A DNA stretch of 64,000 nucleotides from Vibrio sp. CB1-14 (GCF_040412085.2 NZ_CP115920.1:2666001-2730000); one strand, 5' to 3'; shown: positions 47,233 through 57,077, counted from the stretch's first letter. The notes: generated by a model not told the origin, from the sequence alone. Made by a program: numbers and translations.

Positions 47233-47721
47233 ATGCAAACAAGAACTTGGAAAGACAGCTTAGTCAAAACACAATACGTCATGGATAGCGTATTGCTGAT
47301 CGGCTTCATTTTGGTCTGCATTCCCAAAGTCACCGGAACGTGGGCACACGAGTGGTTGAGCCTGCTGTTCATTATCCCGCTTATTATCCACTTACTGCTG
47401 CACTGGGACTGGATGATGGCCTTGCCTAAGAACTTTGTTCATCGCCAATCCAATAAAGATCGATTTAACGCTATTTGGGATGCCCTTTTCTATCTGGTTA
47501 TGCTGATGGCGACATTGAGTGGCTTCCTTGTTTCAGAAGCACTGCTTCCACAATTAGGATTACCTATCGATATCTTGCCTGTTTGGTCTAAGCTGCACCA
47601 CGACCTAGGTAATCTGGTTATGCCGATGCTTGGTGTACACCTTGCTCTGCATTGGACTTGGATCAAAACAATGACCAAAAAAATGATTCAGAAACGCGAT
47701 ACAAAGGCAGGTGCTCAATGA
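47233..47721 (+). CDS. DUF4405-like cytochrome-type membrane protein
   Basis: A 162-residue integral membrane protein with four predicted helices. Paired histidines in HLLLHWDW (helix 2), SKLHHDLGN and GVHLALHW (helix 4) resemble heme-b ligands of the DUF4405 (flavinylation-associated cytochrome) type. It may pass electrons across the inner membrane, but no flavinylated partner is visible here. ATG after the short leader. Its stop overlaps the next start (ATGA), so the two are coupled. Confidence 0.65.
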   Translation: MQTRTWKDSLVKTQYVMDSVLLIGFILVCIPKVTGTWAHEWLSLLFIIPLIIHLLLHWDWMMALPKNFVHRQSNKDRFNAIWDALFYLVMLMATLSGFLVSEALLPQLGLPIDILPVWSKLHHDLGNLVMPMLGVHLALHWTWIKTMTKKMIQKRDTKAGAQ

Positions 47722-48035
47722 AATATCTGGCAAAAAACTGGCAGCAAAGAACGATCATTATTGTTCTTATTTCATTGATTTTCAGTGGATTGATGTGGAC
47801 GATAGAGTTTTCTTCATGGGCGGAGTCTATTAACAATTCTGCCATGATGACTGAATCACATAGCGATGAAAAATCCGCGCCATTTATATTCATGCTCGTG
47901 ATGTCCTTCGTGAAATTGCTCGTACTCACGTTAGTTCCCTTTACTGTCACTTACGGCCTTGTTGCGCTTGTCAATAAAGTGAGTAAAAGCCAAAAACGTT
48001 CCGCGAAGACGATGCACACTCAACGCAACCGTTAG
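47718..48035 (+). CDS. Small membrane protein coupled to the DUF4405-like gene
   Basis: A 105-residue protein with two hydrophobic helices (about 13-33 and 60-85) and a basic tail. I do not recognise the family. The start ATG overlaps the stop of the preceding gene by four bases (ATGA), indicating joint expression and probably a shared complex. Confidence 0.6.
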   Translation: MKYLAKNWQQRTIIIVLISLIFSGLMWTIEFSSWAESINNSAMMTESHSDEKSAPFIFMLVMSFVKLLVLTLVPFTVTYGLVALVNKVSKSQKRSAKTMHTQRNR

Positions 48036-48205
48036 CGACACACAAATAATCTGGTAATGAGGTAACTACCTCACGCTTCAAGCGCCAGCTAAAGCTAATC
48101 CTTTATTTTAACTGGCGTGGAGCGAACTCCTAGCTTACTGTTTATAAGAGGCACACTTGATATCACTCCTGAAGTAACACGAGTGGACAGCATGTAGGGG
48201 GAAAT

Positions 48206-48574
48206 TTGGCCAGCGTTATCCAAGAATGCAACCGTGAACTCAATAAAGTTGTCCAGTATTATCCGGAAGAAGCGCGCGATAGTGTTGATTGCCTAATGGC
48301 ACAACTATTATGCTGCGAAATCTTTTTGATCCAATTTCCAATCCTCAACCATTTTAGAGGTAAAAGCTCTCCTTGGTATCATGTGCAGAACTTGCGTCAT
48401 GCCCTGCTAACTAGCCCTCATCAAGGTGCTGTAAAGTGTTATGAAGAGCCGATATTTCAGGGTTGGTCGATGGCAAAAATTGATGACGCCCGTGTCTATG
48501 AAAAACCAATTCCAGACAGAGTGCGAAAAGCTTATGTCGACTATCAAGGCTTTCTTGAGCAGCTAAAACCTTAA
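48206..48574 (+). CDS. Small hypothetical protein
   Basis: A 122-residue soluble, helical protein with two Cys pairs (CLMAQLLCCEIF region). A TTG start after GGGGGAAA is the only option that keeps the whole conserved-looking frame. I recognise no family. It stands alone between the membrane pair and a BCCT transporter. Confidence 0.5.
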   Translation: MASVIQECNRELNKVVQYYPEEARDSVDCLMAQLLCCEIFLIQFPILNHFRGKSSPWYHVQNLRHALLTSPHQGAVKCYEEPIFQGWSMAKIDDARVYEKPIPDRVRKAYVDYQGFLEQLKP

Positions 48575-48832
48575 GGTCGCTAACACCTAACTTACTGGTC
48601 TTGATAAATAATACCATTCAACCTGTCAATACCAAGCTTCCGAAGCCCCCTCGATCATGTCACAGCACACACATTGCAACAGCTTGAACTCTCAAAAAAC
48701 TTCTGAACCTGAATGCGCTTTGTGTTAGGATGCTCGACCATTTTATGATGTGGGTCACACTTTTAACTACATGGCCACATTTAAATCCACAGCGCGATAA
48801 ATTAACAGCGCTCCGTGAACAGTGATAATTTA

Positions 48833-50425
48833 ATGTCAAATTCCAATACGGTTGAGGCTTGCTCAACCGCATCGATATCAGCGTATGATGCGATTCATCC
48901 ACCTGAACGCATCAAGAGCCTTGCTGAAAAACTAGAAATGAACAACCCTGTATTCTGGCTCAGCGGTTCTTTCCTAACCCTCTTTGTCCTCCTTGCATTG
49001 ACACACCCTATTGCCCTCTCAAGCGCTGTGAACTCCGGCTTTGATCTCGCTACTCGTTATTTTGGTGCCTTTTGGCAGCTACTCTTAATGGCTAACTTCA
49101 TCATTGGCTTGGCCCTTTGTTTTGGTCGAACTGGTGATGTGAGACTTGGTGGTATGGCGCGTCCCGATGTAGAGAGCTTCAAATGGATGTCGATTGTGCT
49201 CTGTACGTTACTTGCTGGCGGCGGCGTCTTTTGGGCGGCGGCCGAACCAATTGCCCACTACTTGTCTCCACCACCACTATTCGGCTCTTCGTCCCCGGAA
49301 AACAACGCTATCAACGCGCTGTCACAATCTTTTGTACACTGGGGCTTTCTCGCATGGGCAGTATTAGGGGGGTTATCGTCAATCGTGCTAATGCATCTGC
49401 ATTACGACAAAGGCCTGCCACTTAAACCCCGTACACTACTCTACCCATTGCTCGGACAGCGCGCCATTGAAGGTTGGATTGGCAATACTATTGATGCTTT
49501 AAGTATCATCGCTGTTGCCGCAGGTACTATTGGCCCGATTGGTTTTCTTGGCCTTCAGATCAGTTATGCGATGCAAGCGCTGTTTTCTATTCCCGACACC
49601 TTTGCCACTCAGGCGACGGTGGTCGTCATTGCGATGCTTTTTTACACCTTGTCTGCACTGAGCGGCGTTAATCGTGGCATTCAATTAGTCAGCCGCTACA
49701 ACGTCATTCTTGCTGCGGCGCTTATCTTGTTCATCTTAATCGCGGGACCAACCGGCTTTATCATCGACAGTTACGTTCAAGGTCTCGGTACCATGATCGA
49801 TCAATTTGTACCGATGGCAATGTACCGCGGTGATACTCAATGGCTGAGTTGGTGGACCGTATTCTTTTGGGGCTGGTTTATTGGCTATGCACCTATGATG
49901 GCCATTTTTATCGCGCGTATTTCACGCGGCCGCACCATTCGACAGTTAATTCTCTCCATTAGCATTGCCGCTCCATTGGTGACGTGTTTTTGGTTTACCA
50001 TCGTAGGTGGCTCTGGACTGGCCTTTGAGCTGGCTACACCTGGTATCATTAAAGCTGGTTTTGAAGGGTTCAATATGCCAGGTGCGCTACTGGCTATCAC
50101 TATGCAACTGCCATTTCCGTTGCTGATTTCAATCCTATTCTTAATTTTAACCACCACCTTCATTGTGACCACCGGCGACTCAATGACCTACACCATTACT
50201 ATGGTGATCTCCGGCGACAAGGAGCCCAATGCTCTGATTCGCGCTTTCTGGGGAGTCATCATGGGTGCAGTGGCGATCGTGTTAATTTCAATGGGCAGTG
50301 GCGGTATTTCTGCATTGCAATCTTTCATTGTGATTACTGCGGTACCAGCGTCATTCATTATCGCCCCAAGTCTTTGGTATGCGCCTAAAATTGCCAATAA
50401 CATGGCGAAGGAACAAGGCTTATAA
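48833..50425 (+). CDS. BCCT family transporter
   Basis: A 530-residue transporter of the betaine/carnitine/choline family with twelve hydrophobic segments. The core motif appears as SWWTVFFWGWFIGYAPMMA, and GGGVFWAAAEPIAHYLSPPP is also typical. The position of a glycine-rich hinge FIARISRGRTIRQLI is conserved. Such proteins import or exchange quaternary amines; the substrate is not evident, and the aromatic box is only partly recognisable. The ATG at 48833 is chosen over a GTG at 48815 by family fit, since neither has a strong ribosome site. Confidence 0.85.
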   Translation: MSNSNTVEACSTASISAYDAIHPPERIKSLAEKLEMNNPVFWLSGSFLTLFVLLALTHPIALSSAVNSGFDLATRYFGAFWQLLLMANFIIGLALCFGRTGDVRLGGMARPDVESFKWMSIVLCTLLAGGGVFWAAAEPIAHYLSPPPLFGSSSPENNAINALSQSFVHWGFLAWAVLGGLSSIVLMHLHYDKGLPLKPRTLLYPLLGQRAIEGWIGNTIDALSIIAVAAGTIGPIGFLGLQISYAMQALFSIPDTFATQATVVVIAMLFYTLSALSGVNRGIQLVSRYNVILAAALILFILIAGPTGFIIDSYVQGLGTMIDQFVPMAMYRGDTQWLSWWTVFFWGWFIGYAPMMAIFIARISRGRTIRQLILSISIAAPLVTCFWFTIVGGSGLAFELATPGIIKAGFEGFNMPGALLAITMQLPFPLLISILFLILTTTFIVTTGDSMTYTITMVISGDKEPNALIRAFWGVIMGAVAIVLISMGSGGISALQSFIVITAVPASFIIAPSLWYAPKIANNMAKEQGL

Positions 50426-50429
50426 ATCA

Positions 50430-50462
50430 CGAAGCCGACCTAAAAGGTCGGCTTACTTTTTG
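50430..50462 (+). terminator. Terminator of the BCCT gene
   Basis: AAGCCGACCT-AAA-AGGTCGGCTT, a 10-bp perfect stem followed by ACTTTTT, immediately after the stop codon. Confidence 0.9.
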
Positions 50463-50502
50463 TCATTAACGCTGAATCCAAAACCACTCAAACTACTATG
50501 GG

Positions 50503-51339
50503 CTATTTAACTTCCAATCCAATCACGGTTTGTTGATTGTCGAGTGTAAGGTGAATGGTTCCACTCCCGTCCAGCGGTGCTCGATTTTGAGTATCAACAA
50601 CTTCCAGCGCTAACTTCACCATCGCACCACTGTTCATTTTTATCAAATAGGCTTTATTATTAACGTACGCACTATTCTCAATCGGCGGAAAATAGAGCAC
50701 AGCGAACTCTTGTTTATAGTCTTCGTAGATAGAAAAGCAACGTTTAGAATCAGACTGACACTCTGCTATCTCTGCAGATATCGTGGTGCGGTATTTGTCC
50801 GTCGTATCACGCAAGATATGAATATACTGCGCTTGATTATGTGGCTTCCCATAGAAATGGTCATCATCTTGGCAATAAAGCCTAACCAGATCACCTTTGC
50901 TGCTGTGAGATACCGTAAGGTGCTTATCGACTGCATGATGGGTTAACGTACTCTCACTGATCCAAGGAACATCGTAACCGCGATGATCCATTTCTGATAG
51001 CAAATATACCGCTTCCATATCGCCATATAGCGCGTCGAGAAACGTGTATTGGTAGCTGCCATTTTGTGCCTGATACTCTTGCGCGGCGCCTTTGGAGTAG
51101 CTTTGACTCAATGTAAGCATAGTCCCTGATTTTGGCTCCGCGATTTCCAGTTCAAGCTTACTCTCGCGCCCGTATCGATAGGTTGTAATGCCATTGCTGG
51201 CCTTGCAAAAGCTGACCGATTTACCGTTTCTCAATTCACAGCCAGCAACACGCTGTTCCTCGGTCATACATAAATCGTTTGATTGCACCATGGTTGAAAA
51301 TAAACAAAGCGCGGCGGCTAAACATAGGGCTTTGTTCAT
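50503..51339 (-). CDS. Secreted hypothetical protein
   Basis: A 278-residue protein with a signal peptide (MNKALCLAAALCLFSTMVQS). The mature part has several cysteines in its first half (NDLCMTEEQRVAGCELRNGKSVSFC) that could form disulfides, and beta-rich repeats. No family recognised. It is convergent with the BCCT gene. Confidence 0.6.
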   Translation of the reverse strand: MNKALCLAAALCLFSTMVQSNDLCMTEEQRVAGCELRNGKSVSFCKASNGITTYRYGRESKLELEIAEPKSGTMLTLSQSYSKGAAQEYQAQNGSYQYTFLDALYGDMEAVYLLSEMDHRGYDVPWISESTLTHHAVDKHLTVSHSSKGDLVRLYCQDDDHFYGKPHNQAQYIHILRDTTDKYRTTISAEIAECQSDSKRCFSIYEDYKQEFAVLYFPPIENSAYVNNKAYLIKMNSGAMVKLALEVVDTQNRAPLDGSGTIHLTLDNQQTVIGLEVK

Positions 51340-51547
51340 ACTCTTCCTCTCTTCAATTACTGGAACCAGTTGTTTTTACACAACAATTATCGACAGTAAT
51401 AAGAGGATTCGCCGCGCCGAGATCGCTAAATAAAGCTAAGATTGTCAATAGTTTGGAAAGTTTTCGAGTGAGCTATCAGTAAAGGAAAGAGACAATGAAC
51501 ACCCAGCTATCTTCATGCCAACTCACTCGCAAAATGTCACTGACTTA

Positions 51548-54103
51548 TCATCGCAAAAAGTCGCGCTCTACTTTATCGTGAAATAGGCTTACTCGCTCAA
51601 GCACCGATTCTAAATGTTGGCGCTCCAACGTCGACAGCTTGGCCAAATCGATATCATCATTAACCTTGCAAAGATCGGTGTACTCGTCGATTTGGTTCAT
51701 AAATCGTAGCTGCCATATATGATCAAAGATATACAGCATGTCACGAAGCGTCGGGGCGTCCAACTCCTGCTTTGCCGCCAAAAGTTTAAGACGAGTGACG
51801 GTATTACTCTCACGAATATCATGTTTTAACGCGTACAGACGACAGAAGATCTCCATTGGTCTTAAGCATTGCTTGAGGTTCAAGGTTAACTGCCCTTGAT
51901 GATTCTCCACTTTGATCTGTTTCGTCGCGGTCAGTGGGATCTCATGCTGCAGGCAGTTATGTGCGTACGTTGTAAAAAACGATGGTTGGCGCTTGAGCTG
52001 ATGTTGAATATTGTCGTGCATCGCATCCACTAGTGCCCCTTCACCATAGGTCGCGCGAATATCGAAAAACACATTCAGCTCCAGTATCGACTCAGCGGTA
52101 GCGTCTGCTATCCAGCGTTCAAAGTTGCGATTCCACTCATCAAGGCTCAAACACCACTGGTGATTCGACGCCATAATCAGTCCTTCGCAATAACGATATC
52201 CTGCACGATTGAGCATAGAGCAGACATTTTCAGCCAAGCTCAAAAAATAGCGGCGAACTTGCTTTAACTCAGTCGGCTCTAACGTGGCACCATCAAACAC
52301 AATGGCGTTATCTTGATCGGAAAACAGCGTCATGTCGTGACGCGCGTTACTACCAAAAGAAATAAAGGTAAACGGTACCGGTGGCTCACCAAGCTCAATC
52401 GTCGCCAACTGGATAAATCGGCAGATAGCCGCATCGTAGGCAGTACCTATGGTTCGGCGCAATATTTCAGGACGGCAGCCAGACTCTATCATCTGACGGA
52501 TAACGACCGTCAATTGATTCAGTGTTTCCACAGCATGGCCTGGCGAATGGCTTTGTTCTATCTTGCTGATGATATCAGCGACCATAGGCTGATAGTCACG
52601 CACCTCATCGATAACGCCAAAACTACCGCCATAAATCTTGCGGGTTATCGGCCTGAACGACAGTACGTGCCCCTGTTTTTCAGACAAGAAGATACGCGAT
52701 GAGCTAACAATGATATCTAGGGTATTGCCGTGTTTAGTGATAAGTTGCGCTTCAAACTCCCCAGGCTCAACTCCACCATCAAACAGTGCCTCAAGGTGCG
52801 CCAGCACTTTGGTGTTTTGAGGTGATTGAGTAAATAATCGAGACCAAATATCTTGCTGCTCAAAATCGTGTTCACTATAACCTACCATGCGATGAAGACA
52901 GGCATTGGAGTATATGATCTGCCCATCGGTCTCCAAAATGTAGCCTTCATTCGATGATTCGACTAAAGCACGATAGCGATCTTTCGCTTCATGTAGCGCG
53001 ATTTCGGCGCGCTTTTTCCGATTTTCAATCACTTTGCTTTGCGACATAACAAAGCCGATACACACTACAAGACCGGCAAAAATCGCGGCAAAAATGGCGT
53101 AAAGCGTCCCTTCTAGCTTGTCGATACCCTGCTGGACATCGTCCAAATAGACACCTGTACCTATGATCCATTGCCACTCGTCAATGCCCTCCACATAAGT
53201 CAGTTTCGGCGTGGTCACATCCGCTTGGTCATTCCACTGCCACAAGTATTCCAAAAAACCATGTTGGTGGTTATCGACTAGCTTAGTGAACTCGACAAAC
53301 ACAGCAACACCGTCGTTATCTCGATAGTCACTGAGGTCTTGTCCTGTTAAGTCAGCGCGATAGGGGTGCATCACCATCGTTGGCTTACTGTCGATAATGA
53401 AGAAGTAATCGCGATTGTTAGGCCCATAGCGCATGGTTTCAATTTCATTCTTCGCGCGGATTTGCGCCTCTTGGAGGCTGAGCTCGCCTTTTTGCTCAAG
53501 CTCAATGTAGCTATCGACAATACTCACCGCAGAGGAGGTCAGCTGCGCCAACATGTTGCGCTTTTGCTCGACCATCGACTGCTCAACAAAGGGGACAATG
53601 GCGAAAATAATCGCAGCAACAAATAACACCAGCGCCAAAATCGAGGGGGCAACAATACGCAAGGTAAAGCGGTTTAACAGTCCGCGATTTTCAGAATGAC
53701 GTGCATGTAAACCATCAAAGTAATCCATCAATTCATTGGCGCTCAATACAGCACTGAGTTCATCGCCGTCATGGGCATCGTGGTATTTGGTTTGAAACGT
53801 GCCATTTTCAAAATCAGCACGGGAAGGAATATACCCGTCGTAATCATCACGAATATGAGTTTCAAACACATTGCGTATCTGCTGGCGCGAATACTGGCCA
53901 CTGAACTCTTGATACGCCTCGTTCAGCGCTTCTTTACAGTGCCGAAATCGACGGTGATCGTAGGGATCGCGAGTCACTGTCCCTTGCTTTAGAGCATGAT
54001 CAAATCGATCGTGTTCAAAAAAACCATCAATCCATTTATGAATGTCTTCGGCACGGAGTCCGAATAATTGCTCCGTTCGATTGGCGTGCTCTGATATCTT
54101 CAT
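51548..54103 (-). CDS. Membrane Cache-PAS sensor with DUF294-type nucleotidyltransferase
   Basis: A protein of 851 residues with an unusual order. A cytoplasmic N-terminal helical region (about 1-140) is followed by TM1 (about 150-172), a periplasmic Cache domain (about 175-320, with RDYFFIIDSKPTMVMHP and DEWQWIIGTGVYLDDV), TM2 (about 325-350), a PAS domain (about 370-490) and a nucleotidyltransferase domain with the GlnD-like catalytic pattern FGSNARHDMTLFSDQDNA (about 585-600, Gly-Ser then Asp-x-Asp). A DUF294_C-like domain closes the protein. It may nucleotidylylate a partner on sensing an external ligand. The ATG at 54103 is used; a TTG 12 codons earlier is possible. Confidence 0.8.
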   Translation of the reverse strand: MKISEHANRTEQLFGLRAEDIHKWIDGFFEHDRFDHALKQGTVTRDPYDHRRFRHCKEALNEAYQEFSGQYSRQQIRNVFETHIRDDYDGYIPSRADFENGTFQTKYHDAHDGDELSAVLSANELMDYFDGLHARHSENRGLLNRFTLRIVAPSILALVLFVAAIIFAIVPFVEQSMVEQKRNMLAQLTSSAVSIVDSYIELEQKGELSLQEAQIRAKNEIETMRYGPNNRDYFFIIDSKPTMVMHPYRADLTGQDLSDYRDNDGVAVFVEFTKLVDNHQHGFLEYLWQWNDQADVTTPKLTYVEGIDEWQWIIGTGVYLDDVQQGIDKLEGTLYAIFAAIFAGLVVCIGFVMSQSKVIENRKKRAEIALHEAKDRYRALVESSNEGYILETDGQIIYSNACLHRMVGYSEHDFEQQDIWSRLFTQSPQNTKVLAHLEALFDGGVEPGEFEAQLITKHGNTLDIIVSSSRIFLSEKQGHVLSFRPITRKIYGGSFGVIDEVRDYQPMVADIISKIEQSHSPGHAVETLNQLTVVIRQMIESGCRPEILRRTIGTAYDAAICRFIQLATIELGEPPVPFTFISFGSNARHDMTLFSDQDNAIVFDGATLEPTELKQVRRYFLSLAENVCSMLNRAGYRYCEGLIMASNHQWCLSLDEWNRNFERWIADATAESILELNVFFDIRATYGEGALVDAMHDNIQHQLKRQPSFFTTYAHNCLQHEIPLTATKQIKVENHQGQLTLNLKQCLRPMEIFCRLYALKHDIRESNTVTRLKLLAAKQELDAPTLRDMLYIFDHIWQLRFMNQIDEYTDLCKVNDDIDLAKLSTLERQHLESVLERVSLFHDKVERDFLR

Positions 54104-54465
54104 TATCGCTAGGTGTTTGATTTCATAAGTTAATAACAAGAACCTGTGCTCGGCCTCGCAACTACAACAAAAAACTCACTTTACCCCGCGATCATTGGTG
54201 ACATGCTAATCCAAATCAATAAAAGCCGTTTTCAATTTATTTACCTTTCATTCAATAGTGAAACACGGATCCAGCTGGTACCGATCATGGGTGCTGGCTA
54301 TCACTAAGGAGAACACAAAGTTATTAAGTCTCCCTTCTGGCATTAAAAGAAGGAGCGCGGTAGCGGCTGGGATGCCGACTCGTATCAATCGAAGGTTGGT
54401 ATGCCGTGCGCAAGTAGCCTTAAGTGCCGACTGGTTGTTCTCCCTCTCACAAGGGAAAGAGACGT
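54104..54465. other. Divergent regulatory region and possible structured leader (362 bp)
   Basis: Between the sensor gene and the DUF3360-like gene lie the promoters of both. The plus-strand leader contains CCTTCT-9-AGAAGG and two copies of TGCCGACT near 54374 and 54428. TCCCT-6-AGGGA lies just before the start codon and could hide the ribosome site. No known riboswitch consensus was recognised. Confidence 0.45.
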
Positions 54466-55926
54466 ATGTCTGGAAGTAGTAAAACCTTTTATAGGGATAT
54501 GCGCCGTAAAGCGCAAGAGTTTGAAAGCAGGGAAGAATTTCTGAACCATGATCTTAAGATCATGAGCTTCAGACGGTGGGGTATTCACTTACCCTTTCGT
54601 GATTACAGTATCGAGATAGAAGACTGGGTACCGGCGATTGCCGCCACCATAGGGAAAGTGGTCATGGTGACAGCCATGGTCGCAGTGTTCGCAGCACAGT
54701 TTGGCCTATCACCGGAATTTGTCGCAGAAAACGTCCGATACGAGCTACTCATTGCGGGTGCTCTATTCGTTATCTTGTTTTCTGCGATTCTTAACCCCAA
54801 TGCGAACCTTGCTGGAACACATGGGCCAATGATACCGCTGATACCCCTTGTGGCTGCCGCAGGTGGACACCCACTCGCCCTAGGTATAATGGTGTGCGCA
54901 TTCGGGATGATACTCGCGCTCACCAAAGGGGGCTCCAAGTTGATGACCCTCACCGGGGTCGGCGTACGGGGAGGCTTGCTGATTTACTTAGGAGCCGTCG
55001 GCCTAATCAGCCAAATCAATAAAACCGAAGCATGGGCAAGCGCTAGCGGCCATGGCTATATCTCGTTTGCGGTGATTGGTGTCACTGTGTTGGTGTACGC
55101 CTACCTGGCTAAAGTGAACAAACGCTGGCTAGCTATCCCGCTTTGCTCGGCGATTGCCGGTATTGTCGCGTACGCCATGGGCGCAGAGTTTGCTTTTACT
55201 ACCGAACCTGGCTTACCACATTTAAGTCCATTCTACTGGTGGGGTGAAGACACAGGTTGGAAGCTGGGCTGGCCGACGCTTGAACACTACATTGCGGTTG
55301 TACCGTTTGCACTTTTGGCTGTGGCGATGTGGTCACCTGACTATTTAGGTCACCGTGTATTCCAAGAGCTGAACTATCCAAAAGAAGCCAAAGGCGTACT
55401 GATGAACGTTGACGATACCATGATGGTGGCATCGATTCGTCAAGGTGTGGGCTCTTTACTTGGCGGCTCGAATCTCGCCTCTTCTTGGGGTACCTACATG
55501 ATCCCAGCGGCTATCGCCAAGCGCCCTATTCCTGGTGGCGCGCTGCTTACGGGTATTTTGTGTATATTGGCCTCAGTGCTGGGCTATCCAATGGATTTAG
55601 CCATGTGGGAACCGGTGCTGCGCGTTGCGCTGATTGTTGGTGTGTTCCTGCCTCTACTTGAAGCAGGCATGCAGATGATTCACAAACACAAAGACTCACT
55701 CAGTGCGGGTATCTGTATTTTCTCGTGCGCATTTGTGAACCCGGTGTTCGGCTGGGCAACGACTATGCTGCTCGATAACATGGGCTTCATTGGCGATAGC
55801 GAGCGCGCTAAAACCCTGTCCAAAAAGGACAAGTACCTAATCCCAGGTCTGGCGTTTGTGGTCTGTATTGGCTCACTCGCAGTCGTCGGTCAATTGCCGG
55901 GTATCCCTGCTTTGATTGGTAACTAA
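54466..55926 (+). CDS. DUF3360-like membrane transporter
   Basis: A 486-residue polytopic membrane protein with about 12 hydrophobic segments and a soluble N-terminus. Features such as SAILNPNANLAGTHGPMIPLIPLVAAAGGHPLALG and NVDDTMMVASIRQGVGSLLGGSNLASSWGTYMIPAAIAKRP resemble the SulP/NCS2-type fold and the DUF3360 family. The substrate is not known. The ATG at 54466 (MSGSSKTF) is preceded by AAGGGAAAGAGA. Divergent from a membrane sensor nucleotidyltransferase. Confidence 0.75.
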   Translation: MSGSSKTFYRDMRRKAQEFESREEFLNHDLKIMSFRRWGIHLPFRDYSIEIEDWVPAIAATIGKVVMVTAMVAVFAAQFGLSPEFVAENVRYELLIAGALFVILFSAILNPNANLAGTHGPMIPLIPLVAAAGGHPLALGIMVCAFGMILALTKGGSKLMTLTGVGVRGGLLIYLGAVGLISQINKTEAWASASGHGYISFAVIGVTVLVYAYLAKVNKRWLAIPLCSAIAGIVAYAMGAEFAFTTEPGLPHLSPFYWWGEDTGWKLGWPTLEHYIAVVPFALLAVAMWSPDYLGHRVFQELNYPKEAKGVLMNVDDTMMVASIRQGVGSLLGGSNLASSWGTYMIPAAIAKRPIPGGALLTGILCILASVLGYPMDLAMWEPVLRVALIVGVFLPLLEAGMQMIHKHKDSLSAGICIFSCAFVNPVFGWATTMLLDNMGFIGDSERAKTLSKKDKYLIPGLAFVVCIGSLAVVGQLPGIPALIGN

Positions 55927-55951
55927 TCCCACGCTTTATTGACTCTCACCC

Positions 55952-55980
55952 AAGCGCCTTGTTTTAGCAAGGCGCTTTTT
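55952..55980 (+). terminator. Terminator of the DUF3360-like gene
   Basis: AAGCGCCTTG-TTTTAG-CAAGGCGCTT, a perfect 10-bp stem followed by TTT, 25 bases past the stop. It also lies just beyond the end of the convergent rodA. Confidence 0.95.
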
Positions 55981-55991
55981 CTCATCTCACT

Positions 55992-57077
55992 TTAATCGTA
56001 ACGCGATGTCGCTCGGCAGAGAGACATAATGATCCCAAAGCACACACCCTGAGTAATCATTGCGGTGCCGCCATAACTGAAAAACGGCAACGGGCTACCC
56101 ATGACAGGTAATAGACCACTGACCATACCGGTATTGATAAACGCGTACAAAAAGAAGCTGAGCGCTAGCGCACCGCAAACCAAACGGCTATAGGCATGAT
56201 GGCAATGACAAGCGAGCCACAAGGCTCTCAGCGTAATGAACAGATAGAGCGACAGAAGCAAAACGCAACCAACAAACCCCCACTCTTCTGCAAACGCAGA
56301 AAAAATGAAGTCAGTGTGACTTTCTGGAATAAAGCCCAACGAGCTTTGAGTGGCGTTCGTCCAGCCCTTCCCCGTTACCCCACCAGAGCCAATAGCAATA
56401 TGGGACTGGATAATTTGATACCCCGAACCGAGTGGATCACTTTGCGGATTTAAGAACTGCAAAATGCGTTTCTTTTGATAGGTTTCTATCACAAAGAACC
56501 ATAACAAAGGGGCAGAGGTTGCCACTAGAGCGACAAAGCCTCCGATGATCTTCCAACTCATGCCAGCGAAATAGAGCACAAACAGCATGTAAATCACGCC
56601 AAAGATTGCTCCATCCAAGTCTGGCTGAATAAAGATTAGACCCGCGGGAATGGCAGTCATCAAAATAGCCGCAATCAGCCGTAAGCCACTTGGTCTTGTG
56701 CCTTCCCTTTGAATAAACCAAGCCACCATCATTGGAACCGCAAGCTTTACCAACTCTGAAGGCTGAAAGCGAACCCCAGCTATACTTAGCCAGCGCTGAG
56801 AGCCATTACTGCTATCTCCTGCCAGCACCACACCGATTAGCAGGATAATGGTGAGTAAGTAAAGATGCGGTGAGAAACGTCGATACTGTTTCGCCGGGAT
56901 CGAAGACATAATCAACACGCAGGTCAGTGCAATGCCGCAGCGCATCAAATGATTGGTCATCATCGCTTCGCTGTAACCACTGGCACTCCAAATGGTGAGC
57001 GAGCCAAGCATCATGATCGAGATAATCGCCAGCAAGATACTAAGGTCGAGCTGCGGAGTCTTAAAATTTTTCAACAT
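55992..57077 (-). CDS. rodA: RodA-type SEDS peptidoglycan glycosyltransferase
   Basis: A 361-residue, ten-helix SEDS protein. FQPSELVKLAVPMMVAWFIQREG, QPDLDGAIFGV, QIIQSHIAIGSGGVTGKGW and the catalytic HTDFIF motif are all present. It polymerises glycan strands in cell-wall elongation. It lies alone with no mrdA (PBP2), rlpA or other cell-wall neighbour, so it is probably an additional paralogue rather than the core elongasome copy. Confidence 0.9.
   Translation of the reverse strand: MLKNFKTPQLDLSILLAIISIMMLGSLTIWSASGYSEAMMTNHLMRCGIALTCVLIMSSIPAKQYRRFSPHLYLLTIILLIGVVLAGDSSNGSQRWLSIAGVRFQPSELVKLAVPMMVAWFIQREGTRPSGLRLIAAILMTAIPAGLIFIQPDLDGAIFGVIYMLFVLYFAGMSWKIIGGFVALVATSAPLLWFFVIETYQKKRILQFLNPQSDPLGSGYQIIQSHIAIGSGGVTGKGWTNATQSSLGFIPESHTDFIFSAFAEEWGFVGCVLLLSLYLFITLRALWLACHCHHAYSRLVCGALALSFFLYAFINTGMVSGLLPVMGSPLPFFSYGGTAMITQGVCFGIIMSLCRATSRYD

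Noticed and set aside
51188..51482. Short open frames between the secreted hypothetical and the sensor gene
   Set aside because: They have no ribosome site or recognisable product, and they overlap the start region of the secreted protein gene.
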